Part shown: one piece after another, positions 17,012-25,937 of the stretch | How the letters are laid out: every line of letters begins with the position of its first letter | Position numbering within the stretch: position 1 is the stretch's first letter | Assembly: GCA_964519985.1 (NCBI GenBank) | Contig: CAZFMF010000018.1 | Coordinates: forward strand, 7,940 to 71,939 | Direction of reading: 5' to 3' | DNA length: 64,000 nt | Source: JAIEOG01 sp964519985 | GTDB lineage: Bacteria; Bdellovibrionota; FAC87; UBA2466 | Translations under genes and position numbers: made by a program | Notes under the pieces: model-generated | Database searches by the model: none | What the model was told of the DNA's origin: nothing | Seen by the model: the letters and a program-made list of their open reading frames with translations, nothing else

Positions 17012-19559
17012 GCCGCTGAAACTCCGCGGAGGCGAGTGCCGCGGCCCCATCATTTAGAATGACCTCGACCTCGGTGATCGGACTCCCCACCAGCCACCGG
17101 GGGGCGGTGCCCAGGGGCAGCAAGAAACGACCCGGTTTCCACTCGAAATTGAAAGACCCACTACTGCCGTCGACGGAGGTCCAGTGCAGACGCCCGCTCC
17201 CCCACGGAGCTCGGGGATCGCCGGGAATCTCCAGCCGCAGAAAATCGGCACGGCCGGTGGCACCGTCGAGGGCCCCACTGGTCACCCGCCAATGCCCTTT
17301 CTCACTCGCCACGATCGTGGTGGCCCGCCTTTCGAATCGGTTTTCCAGGCGGGGCCAGTTGCGTCCCCACGCGTGCGGCAGTCGTTGGAGATCGATCGGC
17401 TGGAGGATCCCGTTCAAGACTTCCAGCTCCTTCGCGTCCATCGGACCGGAGATGCGTGCGTTTGGATTCTTCTCTTTGTGGACCAAGGCCGCGAACGGTT
17501 TATGAACGGTTAGCGAATAGAGGTCCGACTCCAATAGCCACCGGTACACGCGGTAGTTGCGAATGGACGCCGGGCCTTCCAGGTGGCGGATGGAAGGTGC
17601 GAGCCAAACCAGCGCGGGCGGGCTTTTCTTGAGGGCGGAAAGGTTTCGATTTTGGAAACCTTCGTCGAACGCGTGGTAGTCGGAGGCCAAGGGCACCGGC
17701 ACCCGTTCGTCGAGAAGCGCATAGAGTAACGAACGATTGGTCAGATCGAGATAGTTCTCTTCCGGTGCTTTTGAATTCCGGATCCGGTCCCGGATGGTAA
17801 TGAGTTCGCGCCAGCGATCCGGGGGGGTGAAGACCGCGCCTAGTTTGGGCAGTCCCCAATCCGTTCCCCGCACCAGCACGAACTCCCGCGGCACGGAAAC
17901 GGGCGTGAAGAGATCGGCGAGTTTCGCACGGGGTGCCCACATGGAAAGCGGTAGGGCGTACCCCAGCGCGACCCCGGTTAGACCGCTCCACAGCAACGAA
18001 AAGGGTCGGCGACTTAGCGCGATGAGACAGCCAACCAGGGAGAGGCTTCCCAAGAAAACGAGGCTGGTCACCCCGGTTCGGCTCAAGCCAATGGCGGCAA
18101 TGCGACCGAAGGAATAGGGCAGAAGGAGCAAGGGGCCGAGTAAACTGAGGCAACCCACCAAAAACAAGGGCGGGAAGCTCCGTTCCGCTTTCTTTCTCGC
18201 GCGTGCCGCCATGACGAGAAAGATCCCACCCAGCGCCATGGACAAGAGCCAGCCCCCGCTACGCATTGCTTCAATGCTGAGTCGGTACGCCGGGTGGTCC
18301 CAGTCGATCGGCAGCGAGTGCGTGGTATCGGGCTGGACGACCCCGAGACCATAGGCGACTGAGTTCGCGCGCCCGTTGGCGAGTCCGAACGTCACGACCC
18401 CCACGAGCCAATTCCAACTCACGCCGATAAACGCTAGTACGGCGGCGACTCCGGCCGCGAGTTGCCGAAAGTTCCAGCGCGGACGAGTGAGGTAGAGTGT
18501 TGCGGCTAAGGCGATGCCGGTCGAAACGGTCCAGGCTACGCCCGAGGGGAGATTGTACAAGATCGCAAACAGGGCGAGAGCCGCCCAAGTCGGCCCTCGG
18601 ACGGAGGGGCGGGCGACTAACCAGGGATCTAAAATCAGCAAAGTGAACGGCAAGAGGCAGAGGAGGCGATCGCCGCCCTCCGGGTAGATCGCTAAGACCG
18701 GCAACATCCAGCCGGCGAGTCGAGGCCCCAGAACCCGTGCGGCGAGGACCAAGCAAAGCCCGCCCACCTGGCTTTCGACGGAAGCCTTCGCGATCAGGTA
18801 AGTTCCGAGATCACCACCGTAAATCCACTGATTCCAGTAGCCGGCCACCATTCCCAACAGACCTTGGACCGGGACAAAATCAACGTAAGGTCGGGCACCC
18901 TTTTCATGGATTTGGTGCCAAGCGGTATAGAGCTCACCCAAATGGAAATCATCCAAGAGCAAGGGGCTCCACGCGGGTAAGGTATAGGCGGACAGCGTGC
19001 CCAGGGTGAAAAAGGTGGGCCAGGCGACGACGCATTTCGGATCGCGCTTCAGCGTGCGCGCACTCAGCACCATTAGCCCGGCGATCGCGGCGCTGAGGAA
19101 AATCCAACCCTGCTCGTTGGGTCCGAAAGATTCGGACGCCTCTTGGAAACGAAATCCGATTTGGACGGTCGCGAACAATAGGAGTGGGCACCCGACTTGG
19201 AGTGGACGGAGTTTGGCAATGAGTTTCGGGTCCAGGCGGAGGCGTCCGATGGCGAAAGCAACGACCAAGGCCAGAACGGGAACTTCTAAAGCCAGCGGAG
19301 CGGCCAGTCGCCAATGCAGGACGAGCGCCACCAGAATTCCTGCGGCCCATCCCGCAAACGGGGCCCAAGGATGCGGACTGACCAGGCGATGGCGGGCCTT
19401 CTTGGTCAGGCTCTTTTCAACCCCGTAAGCAGCGCCCCATATTACGGCGAGAAAAACGGCGGTGCTGATCAATGCCCCGACGAAATCGCGGGTTTTGGAA
19501 TAGTCGGCCCAGGCGATCGCCCCGGCCACGATATCTTGATAGTTTTGTTCGAGCGTCAT
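17001..19559 (-). CDS. Very large polytopic GT-C-like membrane protein, last gene of the six-gene overlap operon
   Basis: An 852-aa protein with about 14 hydrophobic segments. After five N-terminal segments there is the loop LLLDDFHLGELY followed by GARPYVDFVPVQGLLG, which resembles the acidic first loop of GT-C transferases but is displaced about 200 residues inward, so extra N-terminal helices have been added. The last 300 residues are soluble. It begins in an ATGA overlap (19556-19559) with the TIM-barrel gene and is the final gene of the unit starting at 24018. It may act as glycan transferase, polymerase or transporter for the product of the genes before it. Confidence 0.6.
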   Translation of the reverse strand: MTLEQNYQDIVAGAIAWADYSKTRDFVGALISTAVFLAVIWGAAYGVEKSLTKKARHRLVSPHPWAPFAGWAAGILVALVLHWRLAAPLALEVPVLALVVAFAIGRLRLDPKLIAKLRPLQVGCPLLLFATVQIGFRFQEASESFGPNEQGWIFLSAAIAGLMVLSARTLKRDPKCVVAWPTFFTLGTLSAYTLPAWSPLLLDDFHLGELYTAWHQIHEKGARPYVDFVPVQGLLGMVAGYWNQWIYGGDLGTYLIAKASVESQVGGLCLVLAARVLGPRLAGWMLPVLAIYPEGGDRLLCLLPFTLLILDPWLVARPSVRGPTWAALALFAILYNLPSGVAWTVSTGIALAATLYLTRPRWNFRQLAAGVAAVLAFIGVSWNWLVGVVTFGLANGRANSVAYGLGVVQPDTTHSLPIDWDHPAYRLSIEAMRSGGWLLSMALGGIFLVMAARARKKAERSFPPLFLVGCLSLLGPLLLLPYSFGRIAAIGLSRTGVTSLVFLGSLSLVGCLIALSRRPFSLLWSGLTGVALGYALPLSMWAPRAKLADLFTPVSVPREFVLVRGTDWGLPKLGAVFTPPDRWRELITIRDRIRNSKAPEENYLDLTNRSLLYALLDERVPVPLASDYHAFDEGFQNRNLSALKKSPPALVWLAPSIRHLEGPASIRNYRVYRWLLESDLYSLTVHKPFAALVHKEKNPNARISGPMDAKELEVLNGILQPIDLQRLPHAWGRNWPRLENRFERRATTIVASEKGHWRVTSGALDGATGRADFLRLEIPGDPRAPWGSGRLHWTSVDGSSGSFNFEWKPGRFLLPLGTAPRWLVGSPITEVEVILNDGAAALASAEFQRLTR

Positions 19560-20371
19560 TTTTCCCCGAAGGCCGGACCAATCTCTTTCAGAACCGCGGC
19601 AATGACTTCTGTCCTTCCCTCCGGGTTGAGCATTTCCACGGAGGCGTAAGGGGGAAGATCGAGGCGATTGAAAATATCGACGATAGCTTCAACCTGATCT
19701 CGCTTCCGATTTATAATCGGCTGAAGTGCTTCGGTGCTCAGATGAAAATGGCGAAATGCCGTGCGATGGGTTTCCACCGCTTGGAGGACATTTTCTCCTT
19801 CGAGTTCCATGCAACCCCAGTCCCCGTGCAAACCAAATCCGGGCGTCGCGACCCGATCGACCAAATCGGCGGCTTCGTCAGTGGTGACGATGAAATCGCA
19901 GGCATACTTTCTCGCATTCGCTTCCAAACCTAGAATCACGCCGTGCTGGGCGGCGGCCTGGCCCACGCGTTGGAAGAAAGGGATCGCGATCTCTAGGGCG
20001 CGCTCGGGGGAGAGATTCCCCTTCAACCGGTTGCGGGGAGAACCGAAAACGAGCACTTTGGCCCCGAGGCGTTCGGCGAGCACAAACATTTTTTCGAGGT
20101 ATTCGGCGAGGGCATCGCGCCGGGCTTCGTCTCCGAATAGACGGAGGTCGGGCTTTCCGAAGAGCAGGGATTGGAGCGCGACGATCGGCAATCCGCGTTT
20201 TTCCCAAGCGCGCCGGTACGCGGTGGCATCGGCAGCGGAGACGGCGGTGGGTTCCTTCCAAATCTTACTTGGCGCGATTTCGACGCCACTGACCCCACCC
20301 GCCTTCAGTACGGTGGCCACGTCGGCGTCATGCTTGGGTTCCCAAGCGAGATTGGAGAAAGCGAGTTTCAT
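19556..20371 (-). CDS. Sugar phosphate isomerase/epimerase-like TIM-barrel protein
   Basis: A 271-aa AP-endonuclease-2 fold protein. It starts MKLAFSNLAWEP, and has GVEIAPSKIW near residue 40, LVFGSPRNR, LGLEANARKYACDFIVT and LHGDWGCMELEGENV, with Glu, Asp and His residues in the positions that bind a divalent metal in xylose isomerase-like barrels. ATG 20371 makes a 4-nt overlap with the upstream gene, and the stop makes another with the downstream gene. In this operon it probably isomerises or epimerises a sugar precursor. The exact substrate is unknown. Confidence 0.8.
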   Translation of the reverse strand: MKLAFSNLAWEPKHDADVATVLKAGGVSGVEIAPSKIWKEPTAVSAADATAYRRAWEKRGLPIVALQSLLFGKPDLRLFGDEARRDALAEYLEKMFVLAERLGAKVLVFGSPRNRLKGNLSPERALEIAIPFFQRVGQAAAQHGVILGLEANARKYACDFIVTTDEAADLVDRVATPGFGLHGDWGCMELEGENVLQAVETHRTAFRHFHLSTEALQPIINRKRDQVEAIVDIFNRLDLPPYASVEMLNPEGRTEVIAAVLKEIGPAFGEK

Positions 20372-21123
20372 ATTTGCGCAAACTCCCGAAGCTCCTGGAA
20401 CACTTGCGCGCGGGAATAGAGGTAGCCATCGTCCCGGCCCCAAAGGGCACAATAGCGGCTTCTCAAATCGTAGGTCGCCGCGGGAGTTGTCGGTGCACTT
20501 TTTAGCTCGATTCCCAGCCCCTCGCGAGCGATATCCCGCATAGCCGTGGGCTCTACCGCCAAGTGGATCAGCCGCAGCTTGGCGTCGCGGGCCTTTTCAA
20601 TATCCGACCAAAGGTGTTTCAGATTGTAGAACTGGAATTTCGCCTCGGGGTGGATGGCTTCCACCAGGTTGTTGTGCATTAAGTCGTAGATCGCATTCTT
20701 TTTGAGACCGGGCCCAAAGAGCGCCGGGAGGCGGACGATCAGTCCCGAGGGAAACAATCCGGAGAAAAACAGTTCGAGCGCGAATCGGTGCTTGCCGTAA
20801 GCGTGGTGATTCGAGGCATCGATCTCCGCCGTTTCATCCTTACCTCGGCAATCGGGAAAAACATCGACGGTAGAAATCAAGATCGCATGATCCGCTTTTA
20901 CGGCGGAAAGATTGTGGATCAGGGCCTGGATATGCGCGAGGTCACTTTGCGGATCCTTATTGGCTTTCCACTTCTCCGCCCGTGCGCCGGAACAAACCAG
21001 CAGATCGAATTTTTTTCCTCGCATCTCGTCGCTATTGGCGGAGTGGTAAAGATGCGTAAAGGGGTGTTGGGCCTTCAGGTTGCCACCGACAAAGCCCGTG
21101 TGTCCGATCAATGCCGCATTCAC
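20368..21123 (-). CDS. NAD-dependent epimerase/dehydratase-like Rossmann protein
   Basis: A 251-aa extended-SDR-type protein. The start NAALIGHTGFVGGNL is a GxxGxxG nucleotide-binding turn. The middle has ILISTVDVFPD (the S-x-x-V-F segment near the catalytic Ser/Thr), HHAYGKHRFALE with a YxxxK pair, and IVRLPALFGPG. It is shorter than most epimerases (300-330 aa). GTG 21123 is chosen because it forms a GTGA overlap (21120-21123) with the upstream glycosyltransferase stop; longer in-frame starts would run through that gene. Probable role: sugar-nucleotide modification for the local glycan. Confidence 0.8.
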   Translation of the reverse strand: MNAALIGHTGFVGGNLKAQHPFTHLYHSANSDEMRGKKFDLLVCSGARAEKWKANKDPQSDLAHIQALIHNLSAVKADHAILISTVDVFPDCRGKDETAEIDASNHHAYGKHRFALELFFSGLFPSGLIVRLPALFGPGLKKNAIYDLMHNNLVEAIHPEAKFQFYNLKHLWSDIEKARDAKLRLIHLAVEPTAMRDIAREGLGIELKSAPTTPAATYDLRSRYCALWGRDDGYLYSRAQVFQELREFAQI

Positions 21124-21917
21124 TTGGGTGACTCCAGCTTGGGATCGAAACGGTGCCGACACGCATCGAGCAAAGTTCGCATCACCTTGATTTCCCCTTT
21201 GATGCCCTTGATTTTTGTCGGCGGCGCCTCGCCGGCGGGGTAGCGCCGTTCCACCGGAACCTCGGTCACGCGGAATCCCAGGCGGCCCGCGCGAATGGCT
21301 AGGTAGTAGTGCAATTCGTACTTGGTAAATACCTCGCGAAAGGGCTGGACTCGGGGATCGGTTAGAAATCGACGGCTGTACGCGCGAAACCCATTGGTGG
21401 TGTCGGTATAACGCACTCCCGCCGCCATCGAGATCAAGGGCGCGTGGATGCAGCGGATGGCCAGAATGCGTTTCCACGGATTGTGGATGGCCTTACCTCC
21501 CGGCACGAACCGAGAACCTTGGATGTGATCGAATCCCTTTTCCAGCGCGTCAATGAATCGGGTGATGCCCTCCACTCCGTCTTTATCATTTCCGTCGATG
21601 AGAATGATCCCTTCGTAGCCATCTTCGATAGCTTGGGCGAGGCCAATGCGGAGCTGCGCGCTCAGCCCCAGCGGTCGGGGCATGGCGAGATACCCCCGGA
21701 AACCATTGCGTTTCAACAGTTCGGAGGTAACGGCGCCGTCGGTGCTTCCGCCATCGACGAGGAAGGCGTCCACCTGATTCGCGAACGGGGCGAGCTTTAC
21801 GGCCTGTCGGCGAATGCGTTCGCCCTCATTAAGCACGGGAACGATGAGGGCGTACTTCGAGGACTTGGCCCGAAACAGTTCGCAAGTGTGGGATGGGACT
21901 TGCCAGCCCGCGTTCAT
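21120..21917 (-). CDS. Family 2 glycosyltransferase
   Basis: A 265-aa GT-A protein of the polyprenyl-phosphate transferase type. Visible are YALIVPVLNEGERI, the donor-binding VDGGSTDG (Asp55), IILIDGNDKDG with the metal-binding Asp cluster at about 108-113, and a later TDTTNGFRAYSR segment. There is no C-terminal transmembrane anchor. Both ends have 4-nt overlaps with neighbours (ATGA 21914-21917 upstream, GTGA 21120-21123 downstream). It probably elongates or primes the same glycan as the next GT2 gene of the operon. Confidence 0.85.
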   Translation of the reverse strand: MNAGWQVPSHTCELFRAKSSKYALIVPVLNEGERIRRQAVKLAPFANQVDAFLVDGGSTDGAVTSELLKRNGFRGYLAMPRPLGLSAQLRIGLAQAIEDGYEGIILIDGNDKDGVEGITRFIDALEKGFDHIQGSRFVPGGKAIHNPWKRILAIRCIHAPLISMAAGVRYTDTTNGFRAYSRRFLTDPRVQPFREVFTKYELHYYLAIRAGRLGFRVTEVPVERRYPAGEAPPTKIKGIKGEIKVMRTLLDACRHRFDPKLESPK

Positions 21918-22909
21918 CGCGGTGCCCTGGGCTCGGCCAAGGTATTGCGACGGCCCTCGCCGGAGACCCGCTCCAGCGAGTTGAGTTCCTCGAGAATATA
22001 GTAGAACGGGCGATCCTTGGATTCGGACAGCAGCCGGCCCAGGTACTCGGAAAGCACCGAAAGCGTGCCGAAGAGGAGGAAGAAGTTGACCGCGGTCTGA
22101 GAGGAAGCGGTGACCCAGCCTTCGGCGGGGTTGGGTTTTAGAAAATAGATGGCCGTGATGTAGCCCATGTAAAGCAGGTTGGCGAAACTCAGGGCGAGCG
22201 AGCCGAGTGTGACTAGGCGCAGCGGCCGCAGAGAGTTGAGGACGATGAGGTCCAGGGAAGCATTCACGGAATTCCAGAGTCGTGCAAAAAGTCCCGGACG
22301 CCGTGGGTTGGGTTTTGGCGTGTAGGGGAACAAGGAGTAGGGCACACCCAGGCTATTGTGGAGCGTGGTCAGAAAACGAAACTTGTCTTGGGTCCGGGAC
22401 ATCTGTTGGATCGCAGATCGAGAAAGAGCGGTGAAGTAAGTCGTGTGGCGCGGAAAGCGTAACTGCAGGAACCGGGCGCAAGCCCAAGCGTAGAGGCTTT
22501 CCACCCGGTTTGCGATCCAGCTCTGCGAGGCATCGCTCTTTTCGCCTAATACCAAACAGTGTTTTTCGCGACAGATTCGGACCAGGGCGGGGATTTCCTG
22601 CACCGGATCGGTTTCCGGAAGCAGGGTTACGCAAATATCCCCGATCGCGACATCCAGCCCGGCGGTCAGTGCGGTGGCGACATCAAAGCGGCGCGAAAGC
22701 CGGAGGTAGCGAACTCCCGTCCACTTCGATAGCAGCGCATTGACCAAGACGCGCGTGGCATCATCCGATCCACGGTCGACCAATAGGATCTCGAACTGGT
22801 CATAGTGATCGCTTAGGACCGCATGCAGTTCGGATAAGAAACCTTCGATGCGGTCCGCCGCATTGTGGAGGGGAGCAATCACAGTGATCAGGTGATCCGA
22901 GAGTTTCAC
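21914..22909 (-). CDS. Family 2 glycosyltransferase with two C-terminal membrane helices, atypical DxD site
   Basis: A 331-aa protein built like ArnC/GtrB-type polyprenyl-phosphate glycosyltransferases: a GT-A domain (LITVIAPLHNAADRIEGF, then ILLVDRGSDD) followed by two transmembrane segments (about residues 240-300). The usual metal-binding DADLQ-type motif is replaced by TLLPETDPVQEI at about residue 105, so activity or metal use may differ. GTG 22909 overlaps the upstream stop as GTGA. Second gene of the six-gene unit, directly after the FAD oxidoreductase. Confidence 0.8.
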   Translation of the reverse strand: MKLSDHLITVIAPLHNAADRIEGFLSELHAVLSDHYDQFEILLVDRGSDDATRVLVNALLSKWTGVRYLRLSRRFDVATALTAGLDVAIGDICVTLLPETDPVQEIPALVRICREKHCLVLGEKSDASQSWIANRVESLYAWACARFLQLRFPRHTTYFTALSRSAIQQMSRTQDKFRFLTTLHNSLGVPYSLFPYTPKPNPRRPGLFARLWNSVNASLDLIVLNSLRPLRLVTLGSLALSFANLLYMGYITAIYFLKPNPAEGWVTASSQTAVNFFLLFGTLSVLSEYLGRLLSESKDRPFYYILEELNSLERVSGEGRRNTLAEPRAPR

Positions 22910-24018
22910 AAACCTGCTTTCCGGTCCGACGGATCGGCGCCGCAATAAATTTCGACTTCCGCCAGGCAATCGAAGATGTTGTCTATCTTACCACCCAGAA
23001 CGCAATGCAGGCCAGGCAGCCCGAAGTTGGTACGGAAGAGGATGGGCCGGCTGTCGTTCTCTTCGCTTTGCGGCAACAAGGCTTTCGTTTCCCAGAGCGA
23101 ATCGCGATAGGTGCACTGGCTGAGCAGAGGGAGGTAGCGGGCAGCGTCTCGCTTCATAGACTCGAACCGACTCCTGCGCTCGAACGTGGATTCGTCGAGC
23201 GTGTTCTCTGGTTGCTTCCAACGCAAGTGCGGAGTGTAGCGTACGTGCGAGAAGGTGTGAAGGGCCTTGGCCGGGAAGGGCATCAGCGAAAAAAAAGGCC
23301 CGTCCATCACGGTGACACCGGCGCGGCGCAATGCCTCGGGGGCTTCCACCAAGGCCATTTCGGCAATCTCCAACTGCATCGGAATGATCGATTGGCCAAA
23401 TGCCGCCAAGACCCGATTTAGGGCGGAGTAAGTGCAAACCCATATCTCTTTCGTGCGGATTTCTCTTCCGTCGCGACACTGCACCCGAAACGAACCATCG
23501 GATTCGCGCGCTAGCGAATGGGCGCTGGAGTTTAGCGAAACCGTGACGCCGGCGGCGCTGAGATCCGCTTCGAGGCGCGCGCGCAACTTGCGCGCATCAA
23601 AAACGCTTTCTTCCACCTCAAAAACATCTTCGATGGTCTCGCGATTGAAGAGCGTGCGAATCTCCGGGGGGGCCGGCGCTAACGGGGCGCCGATCCGATG
23701 GCAGAGCTGGGTGAATTGCTTAGCCGAGATCTGCGACAGTGAAGACGAAACGGCATAGTAGTGGCGAAAACCTGGGACCACACTTTCGGAATACAGTTCG
23801 AGGAAGTGCGCGTAGTTGATTCGCGAGCGCTTGGCGGTGAGGAAACTGCGCGGGTAGTGGTAGCCGCCGTGTACGCGGGCCTGATTGGAAAAGCTCGCAC
23901 GGTGAAACAGCTGGTCTCCTTCTTCCAGCAAGATCACCGAACCGCGAAAGCCAGAGAGTTTCTGTGCGATCGAGCAGCCGAAAAACCCTCCGCCAATCAC
24001 CATCGAGTCGAAAATCAT
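22906..24018 (-). CDS. FAD-dependent oxidoreductase (DAO family), first gene of a six-gene glycan operon
   Basis: A 370-aa flavoprotein of the D-amino acid oxidase/GlpO fold. The N-terminal dinucleotide motif is VIGGGFFGCSIAQKL (residues 7-21), followed by the acidic LLEEGD end of strand two. The FSNQARVHGGYHYPRS segment and the C-terminal VLGGKIDNIFD segment are the other FAD contacts. Its stop forms a GTGA with the next glycosyltransferase. DAO-family enzymes embedded in glycan operons are presumed to oxidise a sugar or amino-sugar intermediate. The substrate cannot be named from sequence. Confidence 0.85.
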   Translation of the reverse strand: MIFDSMVIGGGFFGCSIAQKLSGFRGSVILLEEGDQLFHRASFSNQARVHGGYHYPRSFLTAKRSRINYAHFLELYSESVVPGFRHYYAVSSSLSQISAKQFTQLCHRIGAPLAPAPPEIRTLFNRETIEDVFEVEESVFDARKLRARLEADLSAAGVTVSLNSSAHSLARESDGSFRVQCRDGREIRTKEIWVCTYSALNRVLAAFGQSIIPMQLEIAEMALVEAPEALRRAGVTVMDGPFFSLMPFPAKALHTFSHVRYTPHLRWKQPENTLDESTFERRSRFESMKRDAARYLPLLSQCTYRDSLWETKALLPQSEENDSRPILFRTNFGLPGLHCVLGGKIDNIFDCLAEVEIYCGADPSDRKAGL

Positions 24019-24224
24019 GGCGTCATTATACCGGGGTTGGCGTCAGAAGCTTAGACAGTTCCGGGTTTTCGCCGCTTTGAAAAACAGGAGGCTAGACCGG
24101 GGGTATACGGGTCTTTGGAGCGTCAAAATGCCACGCGGTGACTACCCACTTTGAGTGCTCACGAGTAGTCGCGGTCTGGCAAATTCTTTGCACTTCTATC
24201 CGGTCAATACGAGTGGAGTGCGCG
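24019..24224. promoter_or_regulatory. Divergent intergenic region with imperfect inverted repeat
   Basis: 206 bp between the divergent six-gene glycan operon and the cytochrome c gene. It holds an inverted pair GACTAC (24140-24145) / GTAGTC (24165-24170) enclosing CACTTTGAGTG (24147-24157), itself a short palindrome. This could be an operator or leader hairpin. I see no confident promoter hexamers and no small gene. Confidence 0.3.
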
Positions 24225-24806
24225 ATGAAAGCGGTACGCGGACAGTGGATGTTGGTTACTTTCCTTTGGGTGGGCTTGCCGATGACGGCGATGGCCGAAG
24301 GGCCCAATCACAATGGGAATTCGGGAACGCCGCGGCCCTATGCGGGCCAAACGCCCCAACAAGTTTTTAATAACACGATTAGCGCCTGTGCCTTGGGCCA
24401 AGGTGCTGGAGTTGGGCCCGGCTTTGCGGCCGCTCTACCGATAGCCTCGCCGCCACCGCCCTCTCCACCGCCGGCCGTTTTTCCTCCCCCGGGTGATGAC
24501 ATCTTGCCGAGCGATGACACGGAAACTTCTCCGACCGGGTCGGCCGAAACGCCGAAATCCGCTACGGCGTCGACCCGAAATGGGGGAACGCCTCCGGTCC
24601 AAGACGCCACCGTCCGTCAATCCGACGTGATCGGGATCATGTCCAAAGTGAACTGCAACAAATGCCACGGCGACGGACGTGTGGCCGCCGATTACAGCCC
24701 GCAGGAGCTGGCCCAGAAGTTCGCGGATGTCGCCAAAATGCGAGCGGCGCTGCCGGCGGGCGAAGTCGCCAAGCTGGAGTCGTGGATCAAGGCCGGCGCA
24801 CGCTAA
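24225..24806 (+). CDS. Exported c-type cytochrome-like protein with proline-rich linker
   Basis: A 193-aa periplasmic or envelope protein. Residues 1-24 form a signal peptide ending AMA-E. A proline-rich linker (SPPPPSPPPAVFPPPG, about 75-90) and a Ser/Thr/Asp-rich stretch follow. The last 65 residues are a single-haem domain with Cys144-x2-Cys147-His148 (CNKCHGDG) and the terminal helix KLESWIKAGAR, as in small cytochrome c proteins. A candidate distal ligand is Met172, but this is not certain. Start chosen at ATG 24225 after GGAG; longer starts lack a signal peptide. Confidence 0.8.
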   Translation: MKAVRGQWMLVTFLWVGLPMTAMAEGPNHNGNSGTPRPYAGQTPQQVFNNTISACALGQGAGVGPGFAAALPIASPPPPSPPPAVFPPPGDDILPSDDTETSPTGSAETPKSATASTRNGGTPPVQDATVRQSDVIGIMSKVNCNKCHGDGRVAADYSPQELAQKFADVAKMRAALPAGEVAKLESWIKAGAR

Positions 24807-24894
24807 GTCTTCGAAATCATGAACATCGCAGTGCGCCAGCGCGCTGCATTATTTTCCTTTAGTTCGCCCTTCTTTCCTTCCGATAAGTCGAAGG

Positions 24895-25935
24895 ATGTCC
24901 AGGACTGCTTTCATTGGCCTTGGGGTGGCCGTTTTCGCGGGTTTGTTTGCTCTCGATCTTTGGGTGGTACGCCCGAAGATTGAGCGCGATCTAGCCCGCC
25001 GTACGCGCGAAGCGCTCGGAAAGCGGGCGATTGCGGTGAAGGACGCCCGCTTTTCCGGTCGGGACGGGCAAATTGAAATCGTGGATACGGGGGCTGGGGA
25101 ACTGGCGCAGGCGACCCGTGCCACCGAAGGCGTTTTTGGCGTGCGGGTCGCCGAAGTGACGGCGCGTACCACGCGCAAGGCGTCGCCGTTGGTCAAAGTT
25201 GAGCGGGTGGGCGAGAACGTGAAATGGTCGGGAATCCTTCCCAGCGAAAAGGTGAAAGCAGATTTCGTTCGCGCGCTGAATGACGCTTACGGGGTAATGG
25301 TCATTACCGAAGAAGTGACGATCGGAGAAGTGAGCGCGCCGACGTATCTCCAAGGTTTTGTCGCGATGGTGGGATTGCTCACCGCTACGGCGCCGGAAGG
25401 CTTTTTGGAATTGAGTGGCACCAGCGTGCGCTTGGGTGGAGAAACGCCGGATGCGCAAGCGCGCGAAAACCTGCGGGCCCGGGCGCAGGAACTACTGCCC
25501 CCGGACTTGCGTTTGGTTTTTGACGTGAGGGCGCCGGAGCGATCGCAGGTGGCCCAGATTTCGCCGTCTATTCCGCAACGCGATTTTCGGCGCGAATTGG
25601 AATCGACCCGATTGGGTTTCGCTTTTAACTCCACCCAGCTAACCGCCGAAACGGTGTACCTGGTCGAACCGTTGGTGGAAATGGTGAAGGAGCAGGGGGC
25701 ACTGCGTTTGCGCATCATTGGCCACGCCGACGCGACGGGGACGGATGCTTATAACGAGGCCTTGAGCCGCCGGCGTTCGAAATCGATCGCTCAACTCCTC
25801 ATTCGAAATGGAGTGGCGGCCACCTCATTAGAGACGGAGGGTCGCGGAGAATCCCAACCCGTCGCGGACAATACAACCCCCGCGGGTCGCGCGAAAAACC
25901 GGCGCGTGGAATTTGAGCTGGTGGAAGGAAGCTAG
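24895..25935 (+). CDS. Membrane-anchored BON and OmpA-like domain protein
   Basis: A 346-aa envelope protein: one N-terminal hydrophobic anchor (about residues 5-23), two BON-like lipid-binding repeats (about 35-110 and 115-205), then an OmpA/MotB C-terminal peptidoglycan-binding domain (about 225-345). The last domain has FAFNSTQLT, IIGHADATGTDAYNEALSRRRS and GRAKNRRVEFEL, which include the Asp and Arg that bind diaminopimelate. The layout recalls mycobacterial ArfA/OmpATb. It is followed after 2 bp by a coiled-coil protein gene, so the two are probably partners. Confidence 0.8.
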   Translation: MSRTAFIGLGVAVFAGLFALDLWVVRPKIERDLARRTREALGKRAIAVKDARFSGRDGQIEIVDTGAGELAQATRATEGVFGVRVAEVTARTTRKASPLVKVERVGENVKWSGILPSEKVKADFVRALNDAYGVMVITEEVTIGEVSAPTYLQGFVAMVGLLTATAPEGFLELSGTSVRLGGETPDAQARENLRARAQELLPPDLRLVFDVRAPERSQVAQISPSIPQRDFRRELESTRLGFAFNSTQLTAETVYLVEPLVEMVKEQGALRLRIIGHADATGTDAYNEALSRRRSKSIAQLLIRNGVAATSLETEGRGESQPVADNTTPAGRAKNRRVEFELVEGS

Positions 25936-25937
25936 AA

